The notes beneath the pieces are model-generated. The model was not told the DNA's origin. It saw nothing but the letters and a program-made list of their open reading frames with translations, and did no database searches. A stretch of DNA of 46,453 nt. Origin: an uncultured Anaerolineales bacterium (lineage in GTDB: Bacteria; Chloroflexota; Anaerolineae; Anaerolineales; Villigracilaceae). Of this stretch, positions 38,886 to 46,453 are shown one piece after another; the first letter of the stretch is position 1; every line of letters begins with the position of its first letter. The translations under genes were made by a program, and so were the position numbers. The stretch lies in the NCBI GenBank assembly GCA_937928015.1, contig CALFXA010000225.1, positions 1 to 46,453 on the forward strand, in the 5' to 3' direction.

Positions 38886-40451
38886 ATGAAAAAATACGCC
38901 GTTATTTACGCCAGAGTTAGTACAGATGAACAAGCGGAAAAGGGGCATAGCCTGCCTTTTCAATTGGAAGAATGCCGTGCATATGCAAACAGAATGGGAT
39001 TTCACGTCATCCGTGAGATTGTGGACAACACGTCGGGCGCCACTCTGGATCGCCCTGGTTTTACCCAACTTGAGTCCATGCTTGCCAATCGTGAGGCTCA
39101 GGTTGTAATTGCCTACACTTCGGACCGAATCTCCAGAAATTATTATGACTATGTTCCATTAATTGGTAAATGGCAGGACAAAAATATTGAACTTCATTTT
39201 GTTGATCGCGGACAATCTCATAATGACCTTCAAGGCATGATCTCAGATGGCATTTTTGCAATGCTTGCCCATACCGAAAGATTAAAGATACTTGACCGTA
39301 CAAAAAATGGGCGGCTCAAAAAAGCCAAGGATGATAAAAAACCTGTTATGACCGGGCAAGTCCCCTATGGATACGGGCGCATTGGAAAATCACGCGATGC
39401 AGAAATGATTATTGATTCCTTCGAATCCGAAATTGTAAAATTGATTTTCCGCTGGTACACCACTCATGAGGACGGCGGTCCGCTTTCTTTGATGGCAATC
39501 GCTAAACGCCTTGATGAAATGGGTATCAAACCCCGGTCTTCAAACGTTTGGCAACCCAACTCAATTCGCATGATCCTGATTAATGAAACATATGCCGGCA
39601 TAAACTACTACGCAAAAACTCAAATCCTCAAAGACGGAAGGCAGGTTCCGCGCCCAAAGGAGGAATGGATTCCAATTGATGTACCTCATCTGGCCCTGGT
39701 GGATAGAGCCACATTTGATGCTGCACAGGTGAGGGCAAGACGTAATCAGGAGTTTGCAAAGCGTAACAGAAAACATGAATATCTCCTCGTAGGGCACATC
39801 CGATGTGCAAGCTGCAAACTGGCTATGTATGGCTTCCGAAAATGGGATGGGGCAACCCCATATTACCGTTGTGCAAGTTACAACAATAAGATAGCCGTTT
39901 GCTGGCATCGAAAACGAAGTGTGAAAATGAGGAAAGCGGATGAGGCAGTCTGGAAGTGGCTTACTTCATTATTGATGGATGAAGAAGCACTGTTAGCGGG
40001 GGTACACGATATGTCAGAAAAAAGGGAGGAAGAATTAGAACCCAAGCGGGAACGCTATGGATATGTGGTCAAAATTCTAAATACCACGTCTGAAAAAATT
40101 CAACGAATGGTTGATGAACTTGCCGACTTTGAAGGTGAAACTGTAAAGATAGCAATCAAGGAAAAAATACGCCAATTAGAATCTGAACAAAGACTTCTTT
40201 TGGAGGAAAAAGAAAAACTTGAGGAAGATTTGGCTGCGCTGGAAATCAGCCCTAATTTGGAAAACAGAATTCTGGAAATTTCAGCAAATGTACGAGGAAA
40301 TTTACCTGAAGCAACCTTTGAAGATATGCGTGATTTGCTTGAGCTTTTCCAGGTAAAAGTTCTATTTCATGACCTTGGCGATCAAATCAAATTGCATGTG
40401 TCATGTGAATTACCGAATAGCGAAGAGGATATTGTGTTAAGTTCTTCTTGA
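38886..40451 (+). CDS. Large serine recombinase (integrase) of the element
   Basis: 521 residues. Catalytic domain 1-~150 opens with YAVIYARVSTDEQAEKGHSL (Ser12 nucleophile in RVSTDEQ), followed by VIAYTSDRISRNYYDYVPLI and other resolvase motifs. Recombinase domain ~160-290 (VPYGYGRIGKS, MAIAKRLDEMGIKPRSS). Zinc ribbon HIRCASCKLAMYG and YYRCASYNNKIAVCWHRK (~297-340). Coiled coil ~375-470 (EKIQRMVDELADFEGETVK). This order is typical of large serine integrases. Its last residues (VLSSS) and stop lie inside the end of the interrupted tag gene, so the gene ends at the attachment site. It should integrate and, with a directionality factor, excise the element. Confidence 0.93.
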   Translation: MKKYAVIYARVSTDEQAEKGHSLPFQLEECRAYANRMGFHVIREIVDNTSGATLDRPGFTQLESMLANREAQVVIAYTSDRISRNYYDYVPLIGKWQDKNIELHFVDRGQSHNDLQGMISDGIFAMLAHTERLKILDRTKNGRLKKAKDDKKPVMTGQVPYGYGRIGKSRDAEMIIDSFESEIVKLIFRWYTTHEDGGPLSLMAIAKRLDEMGIKPRSSNVWQPNSIRMILINETYAGINYYAKTQILKDGRQVPRPKEEWIPIDVPHLALVDRATFDAAQVRARRNQEFAKRNRKHEYLLVGHIRCASCKLAMYGFRKWDGATPYYRCASYNNKIAVCWHRKRSVKMRKADEAVWKWLTSLLMDEEALLAGVHDMSEKREEELEPKRERYGYVVKILNTTSEKIQRMVDELADFEGETVKIAIKEKIRQLESEQRLLLEEKEKLEEDLAALEISPNLENRILEISANVRGNLPEATFEDMRDLLELFQVKVLFHDLGDQIKLHVSCELPNSEEDIVLSSS

Positions 40452-40854
40452 AAAGTTTGGTCCACTCGTCCTTGCTGAGCGGGTGATGCGCGTCCAGCCA
40501 GCCTTTGAAGGAGTCATACCCGACTCGCAGGTCGAGAATCCGCTGCGCGTTGACGATGGCCGCGTTGACCTTGAGCCTGTTGCGGATGATGCCCGCATCG
40601 GCCAGCAGGCGGGCGCGATCCGCCTCCGTGTAATTCGCCACCGTTTCGAGGTCGAAGCCGTGATAGGCGCGGCGGAAGTTGTCCGCTTTCTTGAGGATGG
40701 TGATCCACGACAGCCCCGCCTGGTTGATCTCGAAAACAAGGCGCTCGAAGAGCAGGTTGTCGTCGTCGAGAGGAAAACCGTATTGGGTGTCGTGATAGGT
40801 CTTGTTGAAGGTGTCTTCAGGATGGGTGAGGCAGTATTCGCAGTAGGTGGTCAT
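40387..40854 (-). pseudogene. tag: DNA-3-methyladenine glycosylase I (tag), 3' end replaced by the element
   Basis: From ATG 40854 the protein is a good Tag match: YCEYCLTHPEDTFNKTYHDT, FEINQAGLSWITILKKADNF (catalytic Glu region), LADAGIIRNRLKVNAAIVNA and GWLDAHHPLSKDEWTKLFKK. After TKLFKK at about 40440 homology stops and 17 unrelated residues lead to a stop at 40387, so ~50 residues including the C-terminal zinc ligands are missing. The missing part should lie beyond the left end of the element. Gene inactivated by integration. Confidence 0.82.
40430..40465. other. Right attachment junction of the serine integrase element
   Basis: Homology to Tag ends at codons for LFKK, and the recombinase reading frame ends at 40451 inside the same stretch. 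The junction therefore lies near 40435-40450. The crossover dinucleotide cannot be fixed without the uninterrupted target or the left junction. Confidence 0.55.
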
Positions 40855-40908
40855 TTTCCTATTTTACTATCACCTTGCCGAAGCGCCATCCTGCTGGTTT
40901 CGCGTTGT

Positions 40909-40948
40909 GAAATATAGAAAAGCGCCTCCTGGTTTCCAGGAGGCGCTT
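40909..40948 (-). terminator. Intrinsic terminator of the arabinose operon
   Basis: Minus strand: AAGCGCCTCCTGG, loop AAA, CCAGGAGGCGCTT, a perfect 13-bp stem, then TTCTATATTTC. It lies 6 bases after the araA stop. Confidence 0.92.
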
Positions 40949-40953
40949 CAACC

Positions 40954-42459
40954 CTAGAAGGCTTTATTCAGGTGATAGTACAGGTCGTTCCAACGAAGTT
41001 TGTCCTTAAACTCATCCACTTTGGTGTTCTCATCGATGAGCAGGAATTCCACGCCAGCCATCTCGGCAAAATCGTATAAGTGCTCCGCCGTGAGCACATA
41101 GCTGAAACTGGTGTGATGTGCCCCGCCTGCATAGATCCACGCTGCAGCGGCGGTTTTCAGATTCGGACGTGGCAGCCACAGGGCGCGTGCCACAGGCAGA
41201 TTGGGAAGCGGCTCATCGGTCGGGACAACATCCACAACGTTGGCCACGATGCGGAAGCGTTGACCCATATCCATGATGGAAACGCCGATGGCGGGTCCCA
41301 GATTGGCGTCGAAGATCAGGCGCAGGGGATCCGCCTTTCCGCCAATCGAGAGAGGCAGGATGTCCAGCCTGGGTTTGGTGGCAGCGATGGATTCGCAAAT
41401 CTCAAGCATATGGGCGCCCAACACCTTGTCGCCCGAAGCGCTGAAATGATAGGTATAGTCTTCCATGAAAGAGACGCCACCCTTCAGGCCCGCGCTCATC
41501 ACCTTCATCGCCCGCACCAGGGCAGACGTCTTCCAGTCGCCTTCCGCGCCAAAGCCGTATCCGTCGCGCATGAGACGCTGCACAGCCAGGCCAGGTAATG
41601 GGGCCAATCCGTGCAGGTCTTCGAAGGTTGTCGTGAAAGCCTTGAAATTGCCTGCGCTCAAAAAATTGCGCATACCGACTTCGATGCGCGCACCTTCGAC
41701 CAACGATGCATGTTTCTCGCCATTCGGCTGAAGCGCAGGGATGACATCATACTCGTCGAAATAGGCCTGCATCATCTTTTTGACGTCGGCATCGGAGGCG
41801 TCATTCACCGCCTTGACCAGGTCCCCCACCCCGTATCCATACACATCATATCCAAACTGAATCTGCGCCTCGACCTTGTCCCCTTCCGTCACGGCGACGT
41901 CGCGCATGTTGTCGCCAAAGCGGGCGATTCTGGCCCCCTGCCAATCCGCCCACGCGCAGGCAGCGCGGACCCAGGCGCCGATCCTCTTCTGAACATCATC
42001 ATCCTGCCAATGACCAACCACCACCTTGCGGTTCAGTCGCATACGACTGCCGATAAACCCGAACTCGCGGTCCCCATGCGCAGCCTGGTTCAGGTTCATG
42101 AAATCCATGTCGATCTTCGACCAGGGAATCTCACGGTTGTATTGCGTATGTAAATGCAGGAAAGGCTTCTTGAGCTGATTCAGTCCTGAAATCCACATTT
42201 TGGCGGGCGAGAAGGTGTGCATCCAGGTGATGAGGCCTGCACAGTTCGGCGCGGAATTGGCCTCCAGACACAACTGGCGGATGTCCTCGGGCGTGGTCAA
42301 CACAGGCTTGAAGACCACCTGCGCGGGGATTTCAGCCGAAGCGCCCAACGCCGCTGCAATTTCGCGCGAATGTTCCGCAACGCGTTCCAATGTTTTGGGG
42401 CCGTATAAATGCTGGCTCCCCGTCACAAACCATATTTCATATTGTTTGAGATCGATCAT
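40954..42459 (-). CDS. araA: L-arabinose isomerase
   Basis: 501 residues from ATG 42459 (AAGGAG seven bases upstream). Converts L-arabinose to L-ribulose in the cytoplasm. Family features: [20 protein letters not shown] at the N-terminus, [35 protein letters not shown], and [19 protein letters not shown] near the end; Mn-binding Glu/His residues lie in the GANILEVCES-like and [11 protein letters not shown] regions. Length is normal (about 500). Last gene of the ara operon, ending 6 bases before a strong terminator. Host gene, not part of the element. Confidence 0.95.
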   Translation of the reverse strand: MIDLKQYEIWFVTGSQHLYGPKTLERVAEHSREIAAALGASAEIPAQVVFKPVLTTPEDIRQLCLEANSAPNCAGLITWMHTFSPAKMWISGLNQLKKPFLHLHTQYNREIPWSKIDMDFMNLNQAAHGDREFGFIGSRMRLNRKVVVGHWQDDDVQKRIGAWVRAACAWADWQGARIARFGDNMRDVAVTEGDKVEAQIQFGYDVYGYGVGDLVKAVNDASDADVKKMMQAYFDEYDVIPALQPNGEKHASLVEGARIEVGMRNFLSAGNFKAFTTTFEDLHGLAPLPGLAVQRLMRDGYGFGAEGDWKTSALVRAMKVMSAGLKGGVSFMEDYTYHFSASGDKVLGAHMLEICESIAATKPRLDILPLSIGGKADPLRLIFDANLGPAIGVSIMDMGQRFRIVANVVDVVPTDEPLPNLPVARALWLPRPNLKTAAAAWIYAGGAHHTSFSYVLTAEHLYDFAEMAGVEFLLIDENTKVDEFKDKLRWNDLYYHLNKAF

Positions 42460-42513
42460 ATTCGTTTCTCCTTGTGCTGCATTGCAAGGCAAAAGAACCC
42501 GCCTATATGCCGT

Positions 42514-43155
42514 TTATTGTCCGTACACATTCATATAACGATGATGCAATTGGTCGACCATTTCCTGTGGAATGACGTCAGGTTCACCGATCTGCATTGC
42601 AAGCCAGACGGTTCTGGCATTATCTTCGGTCATCACCGCAGCCTTGACGGCGGCTTTCGCATTCTTGCCAATCGTGAACACACCATGATTCTTGAGTAAT
42701 ACCGCAGGGGACTTTCCGATACTCTCGACCACCACCTTCCCGATGGCATCGTCGCCGATGAGCGCGAAACCACCGCAGGGGATGGGGCCGCCAAACTCAT
42801 CTGCGATCGCGGTCAGGACGACAGGAATCGGCTTGTTCACAGCCGCAAACGCCGTCGCATACACTGAATGAGTGTGCACCACACCGCCTACATCAGGACG
42901 ATGTTTATAGATATACAAATGGCTGTAGACATCCGACGACGGTTTGTAATCTCCCTCGACGATCTTTCCGTCGATGTCCATCACCACCATATGCCGCGGA
43001 CGCATCTCCTCATAACGGATTCCGCTCGCCTTGATTGCAATCAACCCCGTCTCGGGGTCCCGCGCACTGACGTTACCACCCGTCCACACGACAAGATTAT
43101 TCTTGGGTAATTCTAGGTGCAATTCGACCAGTTCTTCTTTAAGCTTCTCAAGCAT
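42514..43155 (-). CDS. araD: L-ribulose-5-phosphate 4-epimerase
   Basis: 213 residues from ATG 43155 (AAGGAT six bases upstream). A class II aldolase-fold enzyme that turns L-ribulose 5-phosphate into D-xylulose 5-phosphate. TGGNVSARDPETGLIAIKAS holds the phosphate-binding region; VVHTHSVYATAFAAVN carries the zinc-binding HxH; LLKNHGVFTIG and the C-terminal HHRYMNVYGQ (third His) complete the active site. Followed after 54 bases by araA. Confidence 0.93.
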   Translation of the reverse strand: MLEKLKEELVELHLELPKNNLVVWTGGNVSARDPETGLIAIKASGIRYEEMRPRHMVVMDIDGKIVEGDYKPSSDVYSHLYIYKHRPDVGGVVHTHSVYATAFAAVNKPIPVVLTAIADEFGGPIPCGGFALIGDDAIGKVVVESIGKSPAVLLKNHGVFTIGKNAKAAVKAAVMTEDNARTVWLAMQIGEPDVIPQEMVDQLHHRYMNVYGQ

Positions 43156-43186
43156 ACTCAAATCCTTGTTCCACGATCACGATGCA

Positions 43187-44791
43187 TTACTTCAATCCAT
43201 CTACCGCAGCCCGTTCGATCATCAGGCCTTTTTTGTATCGTTCCATGAAATCCGTAAAGCCGTTCACATCCCTTTGGTCGGGATGAACCGTCCTGCCATC
43301 CTCCCCAGAAAAGACTTTGGCAGAAAGATAGGTTTCCAGCGACTCATCCGCCGACTTATGAAGCATGTAAGAAGCCAGCAGCGCGATCCCCCACGCGCCG
43401 CCCTCGCCTGCTGTTTCCATCACAGAGACCGGGACGTTCAGCGCTCCCGCCATGATCTTTTGTCCCACTTCCCTTGTTTTGAAGAAACCACCATGCCCGA
43501 AAATCTGGTCGATCTTGACCTGCTCCTGTTCGAAGAGAATATCCAACCCGATCTTCAAGGCCCCAAGCGCTGAGAACAGGTGAACTCGCATGAAATTCGA
43601 CAGCGTGAAGCGGCTCTCGGGAGTACGGACGAACAGCGGGCGTCCCGCCTCAAGATGGGTAATATGCTCGCCAGATAGATAGTTATAAGCCAGCAATCCG
43701 CCCCCATCTGCATCGCCCGCGAGTCCCTTTTGGTACAACATTTCAAACAATCTGGATTGATCAACGTCCAGACCAAGCGCCTGTGTAAATTCGTGGAAGA
43801 GTTCGACCCAGGCGTTGAGATCGGATGTACAGTTGTTGCTGTGCACCATCGCGACAGGCTTACCGGTGGGGGTCGTCACCATGTCGATCTCGGGATACAC
43901 CTTCGACAGGGCCTTTTCCAGGACGATCATGGCAAAGACGGATGTCCCGGCTGATACGTTACCCGTCCGTTCTGCGACGCTGTTGGTGGCTACCATTCCC
44001 GTGCCTGCATCCCCTTCGGGCGGGCAGAACGGGACTCCCGCTTTGAGTTGGCCGGTAGGATCGAGCAGTTTTGTGCCTTCGGTGGTCAGGACACCCGCAG
44101 CGTCGCCAGCGACCAACACCTTGGGCAGAATCTCCTGCAGCGTCCACGGAATATTGTCAGCTTTGATGCGTTCATTGAACAGCCCGACCATGCGCTTGTC
44201 GTAGTCATTGGTCGTGCTGTCGATTGGGAACATGCCAGAGGCCTCCCCCACCCCCAACACCTGCTGCCCCGTCAACTTCCAGTGGACATACCCCGCCAGC
44301 GTGGTCAGGTGGCTGATATCCCTGACGTGTGATTCCTTGTTCAAGATCGCTTGATAAAGGTGTGCGATGCTCCACCGCTGGGGGATGTTGAATTGAAACA
44401 GGTCAGTGAGACTCTCCGCCGCCCCGCCGGTGATGGTATTCCGCCAGGTGCGAAATGGGACGAGGAGATTCCCATCCTTATCGAAAGCCAGATAACCATG
44501 CATCATGGCGCTAAAGCCGATGGCGCCGATGTTTTGAAGCGGAATATCGTACTTTTTCAGGACTTCGTCACTGAGTTTGCGATAACTATCCTGCAAGCCC
44601 GTCCATACGTCTTCAAGGCTGTAGGTCCAGATGCCGTTTTCGTATCGATTTACCCAATCATGACTTCCCGAAGCAATGGGGCGATGATTCTGATCGATCA
44701 ACACAGCCTTGATGCGCGTCGAACCGAGTTCGATGCCAAGAGTGGTCCTGCCCATTTCGATGGTCTTCGGGATGTCCATTTGAGCAGCCAT
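43187..44791 (-). CDS. araB: FGGY-family kinase, ribulokinase type
   Basis: 534 residues from ATG 44791, one base after the permease stop. Phosphorylates L-ribulose to L-ribulose 5-phosphate with [20 protein letters not shown] (ATP phosphate 1 region, ~16-32), [40 protein letters not shown] and [20 protein letters not shown] are family signatures of FGGY_N and FGGY_C. In context (between araD and a sugar permease) ribulokinase is the best call, though xylulokinase-like FGGY members cannot be excluded by sequence alone. Confidence 0.88.
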   Translation of the reverse strand: MAAQMDIPKTIEMGRTTLGIELGSTRIKAVLIDQNHRPIASGSHDWVNRYENGIWTYSLEDVWTGLQDSYRKLSDEVLKKYDIPLQNIGAIGFSAMMHGYLAFDKDGNLLVPFRTWRNTITGGAAESLTDLFQFNIPQRWSIAHLYQAILNKESHVRDISHLTTLAGYVHWKLTGQQVLGVGEASGMFPIDSTTNDYDKRMVGLFNERIKADNIPWTLQEILPKVLVAGDAAGVLTTEGTKLLDPTGQLKAGVPFCPPEGDAGTGMVATNSVAERTGNVSAGTSVFAMIVLEKALSKVYPEIDMVTTPTGKPVAMVHSNNCTSDLNAWVELFHEFTQALGLDVDQSRLFEMLYQKGLAGDADGGGLLAYNYLSGEHITHLEAGRPLFVRTPESRFTLSNFMRVHLFSALGALKIGLDILFEQEQVKIDQIFGHGGFFKTREVGQKIMAGALNVPVSVMETAGEGGAWGIALLASYMLHKSADESLETYLSAKVFSGEDGRTVHPDQRDVNGFTDFMERYKKGLMIERAAVDGLK

Positions 44792-44792
44792 G

Positions 44793-45782
44793 TCATTGTC
44801 CCTGGGATGGTTTTTTCTTCAGGTAAAAAAGGCTTTGCACGCCGATGAAGATCAATGTCAGAGCACCCACACCGATACGAGTCCACCACGAGCTCAACGT
44901 GCCGTTGAATTGCAGGATGGAGACAATCGTGCCGTGGATCAGAACACCGAACAGCGTCCCAATGACGTTGCCAATGCCACCGCTCAGGGATGTTCCACCC
45001 ATCACCACAGAGGCGATGGCATCGAGTTCCATGCCTGTGGCAAATTGTCCGTAGCCTGCCAGCAACGACATGCTGAAGACGATCCCTGCCAATGCAGAAC
45101 AGAATCCGCTAAAAGCGTAGACAGCAATCTTCGTGCGCGCCACCGACAACCCCATCAAGAGCGCTGACTGTTCGTTGTTCCCCATCGCATAGATCGTCCG
45201 CCCAAAGCGTGTAAAAAAGCTAAGGTAGATCGCCACCAACAAAATGACGGGGGCGACCAGGGTCGTTGGATAAACGTACGCCCTGGGGATGAACGGAATG
45301 TAGATCGGGGTCAGAGCCAAGGTCTTATAGACATCGTTGGTAATGGTCACCGACGTCAGGCTGATGATGTACGCCATGCCGCGCGCAAAGAAGAGGCCCA
45401 TCAACGTTGCGATGAAGGGCTGAACTTTCAGATGTTGGATGATCCAACCCAGGATCGCCCCAAATCCGACACCCATGCCGATCATCAAGGGAATCACAAT
45501 AAATGGGCTCACACCCATTCGAAGTAAGGCAGCGGAAGCGGTCGAAGTCAACGCCAGCACCCCGCCCACCGACAGATCGATTCCGCCGGTGAGGATCACC
45601 AGGGTCATGCCAATCGAGACAAGGAGCAGACTGCCGTCGTTGATGAACAGGTTGAAGAACACCTGCGGCTTTTGCATGGCCGGGTACATCTGTCCCCCCG
45701 TGATGTACGCCAGGATAAATATCGCGATCGTGGTCAGCAATGGACCATATCGCAAAAAGAAGGACTTAATCTGCTGTACCAT
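44793..45782 (-). CDS. Sugar ABC transporter permease, CUT2 family (YjfF-like)
   Basis: 329 residues with nine or so transmembrane helices. [20 protein letters not shown] is the conserved BPD_transp_2 segment, and later [20 protein letters not shown] marks the ABC-facing loop. [20 protein letters not shown] is the second typical stretch. Pairs with the partial permease upstream, overlapping it by 17 bases, and is followed one base later by the kinase. Such pairs import pentoses/furanoses; arabinose is the likely substrate here from operon context. Confidence 0.9.
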   Translation of the reverse strand: MVQQIKSFFLRYGPLLTTIAIFILAYITGGQMYPAMQKPQVFFNLFINDGSLLLVSIGMTLVILTGGIDLSVGGVLALTSTASAALLRMGVSPFIVIPLMIGMGVGFGAILGWIIQHLKVQPFIATLMGLFFARGMAYIISLTSVTITNDVYKTLALTPIYIPFIPRAYVYPTTLVAPVILLVAIYLSFFTRFGRTIYAMGNNEQSALLMGLSVARTKIAVYAFSGFCSALAGIVFSMSLLAGYGQFATGMELDAIASVVMGGTSLSGGIGNVIGTLFGVLIHGTIVSILQFNGTLSSWWTRIGVGALTLIFIGVQSLFYLKKKPSQGQ

Positions 45783-46453
45783 GCTGAGTGCCTCTACGCT
45801 CGAACAATCGATTCATGAAACGTCGGGTGAAATCAGAGTAGAGCAGGATCACGACCATGACCAACACCGCCTTGGCGGCCAACAGGGCATTCGCCGGGAC
45901 ACCCAGGCTATAGACCGTGACCGTGAAAGTCCAGATCACCACCGCCCCGATCACGCTCGCGAACATCGAGAAACGCCCGCCCGTCATCAGGGTCCCACCC
46001 ATCACAACCGCCAGGATGGCGTCCAATTCGTAGTTCAGGCCGTTATTATTTCCGTCCGCGCTATGGACGTAAGAACTGAGGATCAGGCCCGCGATCGCGC
46101 CGCAAAATCCGCAGAAGGTGTAGGCTAACAGTTTGACGTTTTGCTCGTTAATGCCGCTATAGTACGTCGACTTGGCGTTGATTCCCACCGACTCGACAAA
46201 CAGACCGATGGCTGTCTTGCGCACCAACAGCCAGGCCAGAAGAAACACCACCGCCACAATATAAATGGAAACGGGCAGGCCCAGAATATAGCCATTCCCA
46301 AACCAGAAGTAGGGGGTGTAATAGATCGTCATGATCTGCCCGTTGGTAATCAACTGGGCAATTCCGCGACCCGCAACCATCAGGATCAACGTAGCCACCA
46401 TGGGCTGGATTTTCGCCCTGGAGACCAGGATTCCGTTCCAGAGGCCGCAGAGC
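45766..46453 (-). CDS. Sugar ABC transporter permease, CUT2 (YtfT-like), 5' end beyond window
   Basis: Open from the right edge (46453) to 45766, 229 codons seen. GLWNGILVSRAKIQPMVATL runs in from the edge; LILMVAGRGIAQLI is the ATP-facing EAA-type loop; VVMGGTLMTGGRFSMFASVI matches the conserved CUT2 C-terminal segment. The start and the ATP-binding protein gene must lie to the right. Second permease of the arabinose/furanose importer. Confidence 0.88.
   Translation of the reverse strand, partial: LCGLWNGILVSRAKIQPMVATLILMVAGRGIAQLITNGQIMTIYYTPYFWFGNGYILGLPVSIYIVAVVFLLAWLLVRKTAIGLFVESVGINAKSTYYSGINEQNVKLLAYTFCGFCGAIAGLILSSYVHSADGNNNGLNYELDAILAVVMGGTLMTGGRFSMFASVIGAVVIWTFTVTVYSLGVPANALLAAKAVLVMVVILLYSDFTRRFMNRLFERRGTQHGTAD

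Noticed and set aside
1..46453. CRISPR array, tRNA or rRNA genes
   Set aside because: No regularly spaced direct repeats with unique spacers, no cloverleaf and no rRNA-like stretch was seen. The attC and iteron repeats have other explanations.

Overview
The window looks like genomic DNA of a filamentous-type Chloroflexota bacterium (most likely class Anaerolineae). This is inferred from gene content and style, not from a marker gene: Flp/Tad pilus genes, small lipoproteins, MalT-type LuxR regulators, a rep gene with a DnaA N-terminal domain, near-consensus sigma70-like promoters, and GAAC-N4-GTTC operators of the Gram-positive/Chloroflexi LexA type. Nearly every gene left of 38 kb is on the minus strand.

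Layout. (1) 1-40.45 kb reads as one integrated, plasmid-like mobile element whose left end lies outside the window. Its right edge is a large serine recombinase (38886-40451) that interrupts the 3' part of a DNA-3-methyladenine glycosylase gene (tag). Beside the recombinase are a small excisionase-like HTH gene, a ParA with an RHH-like partner, and a DnaA_N-type replication initiator with six iteron-like repeats inside its own coding sequence. That initiator is in one overlapping operon with a DUF192-like gene, a TadC-like gene and an LCP gene. (2) 0.26-0.67 kb and 16.2-19.9 kb hold Tad pilus parts: prepilin peptidase, Flp pilin, two TadE-like proteins, a TadG-like protein and two large secreted or anchored proteins. 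(3) 1.75-9.77 kb is an integron cassette array: six single-gene cassettes, each followed by an attC site, all in one orientation, with a strong promoter (Pc-like, 9741-9769) feeding them but no integrase gene. Two cassettes carry SIR2-like and TIR-FGE proteins typical of anti-phage NADase systems; a third joins a HARE-HTH to an SPFH-like domain. (4) 9789-11057 is an intact ISAs1-family insertion sequence with a 10-bp target duplication, inserted just upstream of that promoter and beside a fragment of a second polB gene. (5) 11.3-14.8 kb is the most striking region: a divergent family B (PolB2-like) DNA polymerase with altered exonuclease and motif C residues, a small helical protein, and a RecA-like protein without a recognisable P-loop. 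The polymerase and the RecA-like protein both end in beta-clamp-binding motifs. Next to them is a LuxR-type regulator with a leaderless promoter whose spacer is a perfect GAAC-N4-GTTC palindrome. This looks like a damage-inducible translesion ('mutasome') module carried by the element. (6) 20.5-29.4 kb is a block of medium-chain dehydrogenases, DUF6326/DUF4386-like membrane proteins and an M50-like protein behind a MalT-type regulator; it is partly duplicated and partly decayed. (7) 40.95-46.45 kb is host chromosome: an L-arabinose operon (araA, araD, an araB-like kinase, two CUT2 sugar permeases).

How it fits together. The rep/par/recombinase genes maintain and move the element. The Tad genes probably supply a surface appendage. 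The integron, IS and polymerase modules are accessory cargo tied to defence and DNA damage. Two promoters with related SOS-like operators (14812-14840 and 1723-1751) hint that the polymerase region and the distal end of the cassette array answer to the same repressor.
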